This document shows positions 12,301 through 24,300 of a stretch of 64,000 nt of DNA, in pieces (position 1 is the first letter of the stretch; each line of letters opens with the position of its first letter). The position numbers and the translations under genes are program-made. This DNA comes from Agapetus fuscipes (taxonomy: Eukaryota > Arthropoda > Insecta > Trichoptera > Glossosomatidae): the NCBI GenBank assembly GCA_951799405.1, contig OX637339.1:1860001-1924000 (forward strand). Direction: 5' to 3'. The notes under the pieces are model-generated. The model was not told where the DNA came from. It was given only the letters and a program-made list of their open reading frames with translations, and made no database searches.

Positions 12301-15300
12301 AGAATCTGGAAACTTGTTTTTTTAAGGAACTACGCGAATGCAACTGGTTGTATATTGCGTCATGCGTAGGTATACATACCTGCCAAGTAATGACAGCGGT
12401 CTTCTGTTTGTGTGGCTTGAACAATATTGGTAGGGTTGCCGCGAATATCTAATCCAATCTAATCTAAGCTGCAAGGATATATTCATTTAAAGTTCTCAAA
12501 TGCATCCCCACAAACAAACACGTGTAGTTCGCGCTTACAAATGCTGAATGTGTACTTACAAATAAAAATCCAAACCTCAAATTAAAATAAGCCCTACAAC
12601 TTTTGCCGACCTTCCCTGAAACAGGGGTGACATTGGCAAAGTGAACCATTTTTTACAGTATGGGTGGTCAGCCTCATACCAACCTGTAAGTCAAGGAAGC
12701 TTGAAGCTAAAATAAAAAAAAAATCATGTAAAATCTGACTGGACTGTATTCTAGTGGTCCACATTTCAGGCTTATAATCAGAGTGTAATGAGTTTGAATC
12801 CAGGCGGAGAAAAAACATTTTTTTTGCAAATAAACTCTTCACTGCTGGAGTGAGGTTTTCCGGGATCTGTTGCTGTGGTCTGTTGCCGTGGTCGTGGTCC
12901 ACAGACCACGGCAACAGATCCCGGAAAACATCACTCCAGCATCATCAGCCGGCCGTGTAAGCTTAAAACTCTTATTCTATTATTATTCGGTATTCGGAAT
13001 ACTAGAAACTTTTTGCTGTTGTTGCTATTCGTCGAATACAGAATTCTGGCTGTATTCAACATTCGACACAAAGAGACTTTGGAAGTTTATGAACATAAAA
13101 ATTGTATGAGTAATTATTGTGTGAGTAACTTCTCATAGTAAGGAAGTAACTGTAACTGTGACTCTGTCGCCATTCCGCTAGGGGTGGCCAGAGCCTTTGC
13201 AGAGTAGCCTCCAATTTTTCCTATCCTGACATACCTCTTCCAATTCCTTCATATCCATCACCTTTTTCTTCTTTTACGCTCACTTTGTATATCCCATTCT
13301 TTCACAATCTCCACAATCTGATCACTCCATACTTTTCTCGGTCGTCCCTTCCCTCTTTTTCCTTTCACACTTTCTTTGTATACATACTTTGTCAGTCTAT
13401 CATCATTCATTCTTTCCACATGTCCAAACCATCTCATCACATTCTTTTATACTTTAACTTTCACATCCTCTTTCAAATTACATTCTTTTTTTACCCATTC
13501 ATTCCTAACTCTATCCCTCAGAGTTTTTCCTGTCATGCTTCTCAAATGCTTCATTTCCACCGTACATACTTTACTCATTTCGCTATCATTCATTCACTGT
13601 GCTCTATCATTCAAGTCAAGTTCAAGTCATGTCACTATAATTCAAGTGCTCATGAAAAACTTCTAAACTACAGGATTTTCACACTTTTGTAGTGTTTTCT
13701 CTCGTAGGAAATACAGGAAAATGTGCGTTTATCTCTTTAAAAGGTATCGAAATAAATTATTGGAATGTCGGAGACCACCCTATTACAAGCATTATTTGAT
13801 GAAAAATATATTATTCATTCTTTATGTCGAATGAGCATTCCTAGTTATTCCGCCTTAGGGATAACTCAGTATTCGACTATTCGCTACGACCGCTATTCGC
13901 GGCATCTCTTAGTAATTAGTTATGCCATGACGTAATCTCGCCATGGTCCATGACCAATGACCATACCGCACCTGCATCAGCAATACGTAATTATAAATAT
14001 CTCCGTTTATGTATTTGCCTTGCTGTGGACACTCCAAAGGTCTGTAGCAGGCTTGTTAAACATGAGGCCCACTGGGACTTTTGAGTTTTTGTTTTACAAA
14101 GATATTTATCCGTCCATGGGATTCGGAGCATGCGCCTCCAGCACCACATTTCGAAAGCGTCAAGTTTTGGTCCATGTCTCAGCAGCTGTAACGAGATGAA
14201 TTTGTTTGTTTGGTGGAATGGAACATTAGATTTGAATTTGAATAAAAAAAGGAAAACAAAATAATGCAGAATGAGAGAAGAAGCTTCTCTGGGGAGAGAG
14301 CCACAAGCATGTGAATTTGGTCATAATCAATATTGCTGTGGTTTATTGTATATACATTGTGATTGTGGATAAAATAAATAATTATATAAATATTGTGATT
14401 GTGGATAAATAAAAGTGTTTACAAAGTTTTTGGTTCACTATCCTCTTTTGTAAGTGATATGGTTGCTGGCGCTCTGCACTCAAGCAAAGTCATAATCTGC
14501 CATAAAGAATTCTTCGGAGCACGGCCAAGCACCTCATTGAAGATCCTTATAAAATAAAGTAAGAAAAACCCTTACACAGCATAGAGACAAAACAGATTGG
14601 ACCAGACTTCTGATCATCTTAGTGCTGTTACTCACACCCCGGTATTTATATATTTTGTCCAGCTTAGATTCCTTGACTTATAATAATAATAATAATTGGA
14701 CAATTTGTATACAGCGCCGTTTAGTGGCACTAGCCACCCCAAGGGCGCTTTTATGTGTTGAAGCTTCTGTTAAACTAATGTGTCTTAAGCAACTTCCTGA
14801 AACTGCCGACACTGGTCTCTGTTTTTAACTCCAGAGGTAGACTATTCCAGCAGGATGGACCAGCCGAACTAAAAGCCCTGTCTCCGAAACCGGTTCTGTT
14901 CCGTTGAAGTGGCAGTTGAAGCCTGTTTACGGCGTCACTCTGTGCAGAACGAAGAGTGCGTCGTTTTCCACATATCTGGTCGACTCTGCACAATTCACAC
15001 AAGTACGATGGGGCAACTCCTCTGAGGGCATTAAAAACAAACATATATTTTGTACTCAATCCTCTCTGGGACCCGCAGCCAATGAAGGCGCTGCAACATA
15101 GGAGAGACATGGTCAGTTTTTCGTCCCCCCAAAAGTAATTTGGCTGCAGCATTAAAGACGGACTGCAGTCTAGACTGCTGAAACCTTGGAAGACTCCAGA
15201 ACAGACCATTGCAATAATCCAGTCTCGACACAACGAAGGACGCGATGAGAATCTTAGCAGCTTCAGATGTCAAACAGTTTCTGACCCATCTCAACTGCCT

Positions 15301-18300
15301 CAGGTGAAAGAAACAGGAGCTCACAGTCAAGCTTATTTGCGTACTCATGGAGAGAGTGTTGTCAAGATGGACCCCCAGAAACTTAATTGAGCTAGATGGA
15401 TATACATCTAGGTCCATTATTTTAATTGGTGAAGAGCCAAGCAAGTGTTTCCTACCAGGAGACGACATCCAGATAAATTCTGTCTTGGACGTGGTGAGAA
15501 TCTTAGCAGCTTCAGATGTCGAACAGTTTCTGACCCATTATAGGTTGGTTTTGAGGTTGATCACCCATACTGTAAAAAATGACACTCCCCCAATGCCACC
15601 CCTAGGATCTGGAACTCGTTTATGATTAAAGATTTTAAATTATGATTACGGTCGTTAGACATTTTAAAGAATGAAAAAAACGGAAAAAAAGAGAAGAACG
15701 ATTTTCTCTACGTTTCATCGGAGTCATATCCGACGTCTTCAGGAGACGTGTGTCCTCTACAACCACGAACTGTTGAATTATTGTTGTTTGTTCGAAGCCG
15801 AAGGTTGTAGGTATTTTTATTAACCACTTCAAGGTCTGAATATCGTTTATGATATCCAGACCTTGAAGTGAATTTTCAAGATCGCCTAAGTTTATCGATC
15901 GATCTTCAATTTAATCATGATCTTGGTCTTAGTCTGGTTGATCGCTAGTGGTAGATTTCGTACTAATCACAGTTGACGTATACTTGTCATATATTCTATT
16001 CAACACTTTTTTGTATGAAACATGTTTGCGAGTACAAGGTTAAAATTGATAGTTAGTTCACGTTTTCACTCTACCATAAAGTTTACCAAAAGTGTATCGA
16101 AGTTAAAACGCTCACTGCTCACATGAGAAAATGAAAATGGCGGTACACAATTGTATAGCCGTATAGGTATTGTTGCCGACCCTGATGTATAGAAGCGAGT
16201 AATGGACGGTGAATGAAAGAGAAGTAAATAAGGTATTCTATATAATCTATAATCTAAGTTGCAAGGATATATTTATTTAAAGTTCTCAAATGCAACCCCA
16301 CAAACAAACACGTGTAGTTCGCGCTTACAAATGCTGAATGCGTACTTACAAATAAAATCCAAACCTCAAATGAACATAAGCCCCACAACTTTTGCCGACC
16401 TTCCCTGAAACAGGGGTGACATTGGCAAAGTGAACCATTTTTTACAGTATGGGTGGTCAGCCTCATACCAACCTATAAGTCAAGGAATGAATGCGAGATT
16501 CACCGTAGAAATGGCTCATTTGAGAAGTATGACAGGAAAAAATACTGAAAGATAGAGTGAGAAACGAATGGTTCTTAATGAATGCGAAGTAAAAGAAAGC
16601 GTGAAAGGGAAAGTTAAAAAAAGTGTGATATATTGAAAGGATGAATGAAGACCGACCGACAAAAAGAGTGTATAAAGGGAATGTAATAGGTAAGCGTGGA
16701 AGGGGTAGACCTAGGAAAGAATGGATTGATCAGATACATATGTGAGATTGCGAATGAATGGAATTTACAGAGTGGAAACAAGAGAAGAGCGTGCATGAAA
16801 AGAGTGATGAAATTAGATGAGATGAAAGAAGTATGCAAGGACAGAGTCAAGTGGAGGCACTTGGGTGAAGGTACCGGCCACCCCTACAGAGGAATGGCGG
16901 CAGGATACAATACAAGACAAGACAAGAGAAGCTGCTTTAGTTTGCGTATATTTTTTACTTGTGGTGTGGTGTTGGAGTTCAGGGTTCGAAGTTCAAGACT
17001 GAGTATGCTGCCACTTCACACTCGCCAATGTTTGACAGATGTCTCTTCAAATATTCGTGAGGTTTTATAAAGAAGAAAAACACTCTATACTAGTTATATA
17101 CTTTTTGGAATTCATGTACACTCGTATAGTCGTATAGGTTGGAGGATTTGAAAAAAAATCTCTGTCCAGCCTGTAGGTACTCCGAGTGTAAAAAAACATT
17201 GCATGAAATCACCTCTTGTATTGTCTTGTATCCTGCCGCCATTCCTCTAGGGGTGGCCGGTACCTCCACACAAGTGCCTCCACTTGACTCTGTCCCTGCA
17301 TACTTCTTTCATCTCATCTAATTTCATCACTCTTTTCATGCATGCTCTTCTCTTGTTTCCACTCTGTAAATTCCATTCATTCGCAATCTCACTTATCTGA
17401 TCAATCCATTCTTTTCTAGGTCTTCCCCTTCCACGCTTACCTATTACATTCCCTTTATACACTCTTTTTGTCAGTCGGTCTTCATTCATCCTTTCAATAT
17501 GTCCAAACCATCGCATCACACTTCTTTGAACTTTCACTTTCACGCTTTCTTTTACTCCGCATTCATTCAGAACCCATTCGTTTCTCACTCTATCTTTCAG
17601 TGTTTTTCCTGTCATACTTCTCAAATGAGCCATTTCTACGGTGCATACCTTATTTATTTCTCTTTCATTCACCGTCCATGACTCGCTTCCATACATCAGG
17701 GTCGGCAACAATACCGCAAACGCAACGCAAACGCAACTAAGCTACACATATAGTGTAACTTCTTGCCGCGTTATCCCCGAGGGGGTCGCATGTGGCGAGT
17801 TGAACCTATTTATTTTTACAGGTAAGGGGGCCGGCCTTACGCTAACCACTTCAGATGAAGTGGGGGTTTCCCAGCTCCCGAGAGGGCTGGTACTCATTTC
17901 TTGTGAAGGCTGAGTAAACCTTGCCGGTATTTTTATTTTGGGGTTAGAAATAAACACCGAAAAGGGAAATCATTTCTGACACCCTCGCCTCGGCGGGATT
18001 CGAACCCGAGCTCACGGCATGGAATGCAAGCACTCTACCAACTTAGCTATTGACCGGACTAACGCCTATACTACCGCCATTTTCATTTTCTTTGGTATCC
18101 TTTTATTCTTCGCTATTCTACCAAACGCTCCTATCACGCATCTTCCTTTGCTGGCACGCTTCTCTAATTCCTTCGTCATCTTACCATTCGCCTCAAACTT
18201 GCTTCCTAAATAGTCAAACTCATTCACTACTTCAACTTTTTTTCCATTCAAATTAACTGTAAGTTCCTCACATACTTCATTCCTGTCAAAAACTAATATT

Positions 18301-21300
18301 TTTGTCTTATTCGCATTCACTTTCAAGCTATTTTTACAAAACGCATCATTCAGTTTGGTTAACATCCCTTGGAGTTCCTCCGCCGAGTCAGCTAAAACTA
18401 TAGCATCATCAGCATAAAGAAGTACTCCAACTCTTGTTTCACCCACTTTCACTCCGCTCTCTGATATTCCAGCTTCTTTTATGCAAACCTCGATTGTGTG
18501 TAATTAGAAAGAACGTATGATTATATGGATTGGAAAATTTCGCGATCGCGATAAAACGAATTTATTCGCGAATTTTGAGGATTTTACGCAAATTTCGCGA
18601 ATTTTCGTACTTTTGGTAGAAATTGTGCGAAAAAGTTGTGATGTGTCGCTTTTGCAATGTAACGATTTCGTGGGAGGGAAAAAAATCCTGCAAAAACTCT
18701 TTGCAAGGTGCAAAGCGCAGGAAAATCGGTCAGTGTTATGGCCGAGGGGGCCAAGTGGGCTGATCTTTGTAGCGTGTTTGGAATTGAACAACGTTGGTTC
18801 GATCCCCGCCGGGGTCATTTGACCATAAATTTGAACCTGGTTCAACAGATGTTATTCGGTAATTATTAATTAATAATTGCAGATGGATATTGCAGGGTAT
18901 TCCGTGTGTCATTGAAATATTAATACTTTTTCAATCAATGTTTTTTTAGTAAGTTTGTACTCGTATTGATTCACATTTGGTTTATTCATTGTTTTATTAA
19001 GTACATATTGTTTTTTATATATTAAATCGTAAACATTAGTAATATTTATTGTTATGCAATTATATCAACCTTAATTTTGAACAAATCAACCCCAAAAATA
19101 ACACCGAATCTCCCTGTTTTTGATAAAAAAAAATATCGCGAATTTCCCTGCTTTCAGGGAAATAACACCGAAATTCACAAAAAATAAACCACTATTTTCC
19201 AGTCCCTACCGGTATGAAATCTAAATCAGCCACTAGGAGTGCCGTCGTATATTCCATAGATTTTAGATTCACCCAATTACTTGTGGTAGTTCAGTCGATC
19301 CAAGAAAATATGATAAATATGAACGTAAATGCAAAACAAAAATTGCAAAGGTACTGCACATATAGTGCAATTCATTAACAAATTCTAAGAAATGTTCACT
19401 TTGTCAATGTCACGCCTGTGTCAGGAAAGGTCGGCAAAAGTTGTAGCGCTTATGTTCATTTGAGGTTTGGATTTTATTTGTACACATTCAGCATTTGTAA
19501 GCGCAAACTACACGTGTTTGTTTGTGGGCATGCATTTGAGAGCTTTAAATGAATATATCGTTGCAACTTAGATTATTGATTGCCGCCGAAGGGGACGCAT
19601 GTGGTGTGTGAAACCTATTTATTTTCACATGTAAGGTGGCCGGCCTCATGACAACCGCTTCGCTTGAAGTCGATTTGAAAAATCCTCGATAAAACATTTT
19701 ATTGGGTGTAACTTCACATAGTAAGTGAACTAATTATAAGGTAATATTCATGAAAAACTTCTGAAGTATACAGGACTAACACACTTCTGAAGTGTTTTCT
19801 CTCGTAGAAAATAGGAAAAAACTAAAAAGGTGCATTTATCTGAGAAATCCATGTTAATAAAGAGCAAAATAAAGAGCAATAACTAAAAAATTGGGAAAAT
19901 CGAGATTTTGTAATAAAACGCAAGAACAATGCGAGAAGAATAGGTAGAATGCGACAGCCGTTCAATTTGGACGAATGTGACCGAGATAAAACATCGGCCG
20001 CCTTTTTCATCCCATACAAGTTGTACTGGTTGTCTGAGCTTCAAACGTGATTTCCCAACATTCTTATTTTTTGAGTTATTTCTCTTTATGATTAAGCGTG
20101 CGACTTGTTCAGTTTTACCTTCAAGCTATCGATATCTTTGCAACTTAGATTCTTAGATGTAACTTCTTTACAAAAAACGGCTGACCTGTGAAAATAAGTT
20201 GCCATCGATTATTGAGTGAACATCGATAAGAAGTTATTTCTTTAATTTGTTCTTCACCGTCCAATCTTCAACAATAAAATAAATTTTAGAATCTCTAGGA
20301 TGTCACGGTCATCGAAGCTTATTGTTTAGGTAAATAATAATAAAAGTTGATTGAAGGCAAAGAGGAATGCTGAAGTCTGATTGACATGAAGAAGTGGCAA
20401 AACCAGAATTGTAATTTATATATTTTTTATTGCCATTTTGAGGATGTCCACTCAATATTGTATTGTGTTATTATTCTTTATTTTTGCCTCTAACACACAT
20501 ACTCGGCGATCATCTCTGAAGTCAAGGCCATGCATTAAACGGTGGTCGAATATTGGGACACATAAACGATCATAGAGACGAACTTTAGAGAATTGACAGC
20601 TATCACATCGTCGGCAATGGTTTATAACTATGCTTTTAATGCTGTTTATAATCAAAAGTTTGATACTAAAAATATGGGACATTTTTAATGCTGTTTATAA
20701 TCAAAAGTTTGATACTAAAAATATGTGACATTTTTAATGCTGTTTATAATCAAAAGTTTGATACTAAAAATATGGGACATTTGATGTTTTTTAGTCATTT
20801 TTCATTATAATATAAGTACTTCTTTATTAAAGATCGTTGGAATGATGGAAAATTGGACGGCTAATCCGTAGCCTACTGCTTTGATTGGCCCATTGTGTGT
20901 GCGCGGCATTTTTGCATATTATATTGCTTGACATTTGACTTCATCGTTTACTTAATAAAGAATAAACACTCCAAGTACATTGTTCACGATAAATAATATA
21001 ACACTAGCGTAGTTAAAAATGCATTGCATCGATTTTCTTCCCACCACTAACTTCGTTTTACCATTATGTACTACGCAATATCTTACCTAAACTTTCTTGG
21101 ATATTGCCAATACGGTTCCAATTAGAACGACACAGTGACAAAACGACTCATGACATAACTGATGATGATGATGATGCTGACTTGATATAGCGCCGTTTCG
21201 TGAAGATTGTCACTCCAAGGCAACTCGCTGCCTTAGTACCTACTTGTTTATCGTATACACCATTGAGAAAATTTTACATGAGCAATGTTTGCGTGTGTAC

Positions 21301-24300
21301 TGGACCAATGTATCTTATGAAAACAAGAAATTTATTTAAAAAATATTGAAAAGAACTCTCACAATTTGATTCTTAAGACAACTGCATGAAAAAGTCATAT
21401 TTGACAAGATTGGCATTTACGGTAAAAAAGAACTGGGGGAGCGAACTACAACCTCGCGCAGACAAACACTGAGGTCAGCTGCATCAAGAAGCAGCTGCCT
21501 GGACATCCCTGCAAGAAGGCCCCGCACTGTTTTTGTAGATATGAAGTCACTGCAGCGACAGAAAAACTTAGGGAATATGAAGTTTTCACCCAGCGAAGAG
21601 CGTATTTGAAAATATAAATGGTATATTTTTGTGCATTCAAGGCGGCTGCTTCAATGACTTGGAATGCTATTCCCGCCTCCCTGAGGGAACTGGATCTGGA
21701 GAGACTGTTTAATGGGGCTTCCACACGCTTGCCAACCCATCACAAGTCAAGCGCACAGTGTGTCGTCTAGAACATGCTAGAGCATGTTCTAGACGACACA
21801 CTGTATGTACTGTGCACTTGGCTTGTAGCCAAGCGCACAGTGTGTCGTTTAGAACATGCTAGCTGGACAAAATTAGTCCATTAGACAAAATTTTGTCCAG
21901 CTAGCATGTTCTAGACGACACACTGTGCGCTTGACTTGTGATGGGTTGGCAAGCGTGTGGAAGCCCCATGAAAGACGTCTCAAGACTCACCTCTTCGTCC
22001 AATAATATGGACAAGCGCCTTTGTAGTGACACACTGTCATAAAAGGCGCTATATAAATTTTGTAATAATAATAATAACGACACATGACAGAACATCACTA
22101 TGAAAAAACGTCACAAGAAAGTACATCACAATGACAAAACATCACATGATAACTGTGTTGTTTGTGATGTTTTTCAAGTGCCGTTTATGGTATGTGATGT
22201 TTTGTCCATGTGTTGTTTTTTCATAGTAGTGTATTTTCTGTATTGTTTTGTCACAGTGATATTTTGCCATGTGATGTACTGTCACTGGTACGTTCTGTCA
22301 TGTGTTGTTCTGTCATGTGTTGTTCTGTCATGTGTTGTTCTGTCATGTGTTGTTCTGTCATGTGTTGTTCTGTCATGTGTTGTTCTGTCATATGTCGTTC
22401 TGTCATGTGTTGTTTTGTCACTGTGCCGTTCTACCCTGTCACCTGCCAGTACAGACATCTTTTATGATTTTTTCCGGCCTTTAATATTTTTGAAGGCCAT
22501 GTGCAAACGCAACTTAAAAAAAACGGATGCATTGTAAGTATGCGAGTGTGATAAACACAGATGGCAAAGAAAGAAATTTTAGCTGTATTTTTATCGTTTG
22601 GTGCGTACACAGTAGAAAGGAATAACAATGGAGTGACACAGGCTTTCGATAGTGCGGCTCATAAAAGGTGCAGGGCTGGAAGTCTCATCACCACGGTAAT
22701 TCTTACCTATCGAATATCGGTAATATTTGTATGAAGACCTGTCAATCCAAGATGGCCGCAAGTGAACAGCTGATTAGTCTTCATACAAATATTACCGATG
22801 TTCAGTAGGTAAGAATTACCGTGGCGATGAGACTTACAGCCGGTATGTATTTGTGAATAATCTATTCTCGCTCACTTAAAAATCCACGCCAGGGGTGCTT
22901 TCAAAATAGAAGCACTGCCATCGTGTGTACTAGCACTACCTGTTTTTTTGAGATTTCATAAAATAATTGCATTTAAATAATATTTCTAAATATTTTAGTT
23001 TATTCCTTTTCGTGTGAATTAATTGAAAAATTTGCGATTTTCAGCTTTTTAAGTGAGCACTTTGAATTTGTTGTTACCTAATGTTTATTTTATCAAATGA
23101 GTACAAATTTATTATTTATCAATATTATTATTATTAGAAAGAGATAAGAAAATTAATAATATTTTTGTTATCATGATGGATGCTGCTGGATTCTATTAAG
23201 TTCTCTTTCTTCTAGTAATAATAATTTTATTATTGGCAGAACAATGGGTTCAGAGTTCCTTCCAAGTTGTTTTTCGCAAATTTGAAATTGTACGTTTTGT
23301 TAAACACAATTATAAAACATTGTTATTAAATTGATAAAATTATGTATTATCTAAGAAATTTCTAAATATTATTGTGGTATTAATATACGAGTAGTATGAG
23401 GTCCACACATGAATTGACTTGTATATATATATATTTGGATGACTTTTCTTCTTTTGGGCGCCGTTTAGTGGCTCCAGCCACCCCAAGGGCGCCCACCGCC
23501 CACTCTCTTCTTGTGAAGATGGTGGTCTTCAGCTCCTTCCTTATAGTTAATATTAGATTAATAATTAATATTAGTTAATATAGACTTAGGTAATATTGTG
23601 TCCTCACGCGGCTGGGTTGCTAGGGAAAAGGCGCACAAATATTTTGTTATTGGGTTGCCAAGGTTAATCTGCAATGCTGATTTGTAATGTTGGTTTATTA
23701 GTTTGCTACATTTTTTGCATAAGATTTTTTTTTTACTTTTTTTGTATAGATTTATATTTAAGATTTTGTTGTTTTTTTTTATACTTAAATGTTATTTATT
23801 ACTCGTATTCCTTGACTTATAGGTTTGTATGAGGCTGACCACCCATACTGTAAAAAATGGTTCACTTTGCCAATGTCACCCCTGTTTCAGGGAATGTCGG
23901 CAAGAGTTGCAGGGCTTATGTTCATTTGAGGTTTGGATATTATTTGTAAGTACACAATCAGCATTTGTAAGCGCGAACTACACGTGTTTGTTTGTGGGCA
24001 TACATCTGAGAGCTTTGAATGAATATATCCTTGCAACTTAGATTATAGATTATAGAAGGTCGGCAGTCCCGTTCGAGACTGACGTTTGCTCGCTGAGAAA
24101 TAAGTTGCAAATTCAAAAATGTCCGGACCTCAGTTGGTAGAATGCTTGCATTTCATGTCAGAGCGCTAGGCTTCGATCCCCATCGAGGTTGAAATGATAA
24201 ATCCAAAATAAAGTACCGGCATGGTTTGCCAAACATTCATAAGAAATGAGTTCCAGCCCCTTCGGTAGCAGGAAAACCCCCACTTCAAGTGAAAAATGCC

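Larger units (their letters stand above)
21430..22078 (+). pseudogene. L2/CR1-like LINE 3' end with two nested insertions
   Basis: Parts encode [20 protein letters not shown] and [20 protein letters not shown]. It ends AAAGGCGCTATATAAA with an ATA/TAA tail. It is interrupted by a SINE-D piece and a palindromic element. Confidence 0.75.

Noticed and set aside
12464..12649. Conserved reading frames of 60-80 codons such as [19 protein letters not shown] in many places
   Set aside because: They are the same phase of SINE-A copies, on both strands and with frame breaks. The similarity is DNA-level repetition, not a protein family.
17716..18062. tRNA genes in SINE-B, C and D heads
   Set aside because: A and B boxes are present, but cloverleaf pairing is broken and each head continues into a SINE body. 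None looks like a functional tRNA.
21714..21967. Integrated densovirus terminus
   Set aside because: The shape is suggestive, but there is no viral coding sequence nearby and no recognised terminal motif, so I keep it as an unclassified foldback element.
22100..22537. 145-codon Cys/Val-rich frame
   Set aside because: Produced by the 15-bp tandem array.
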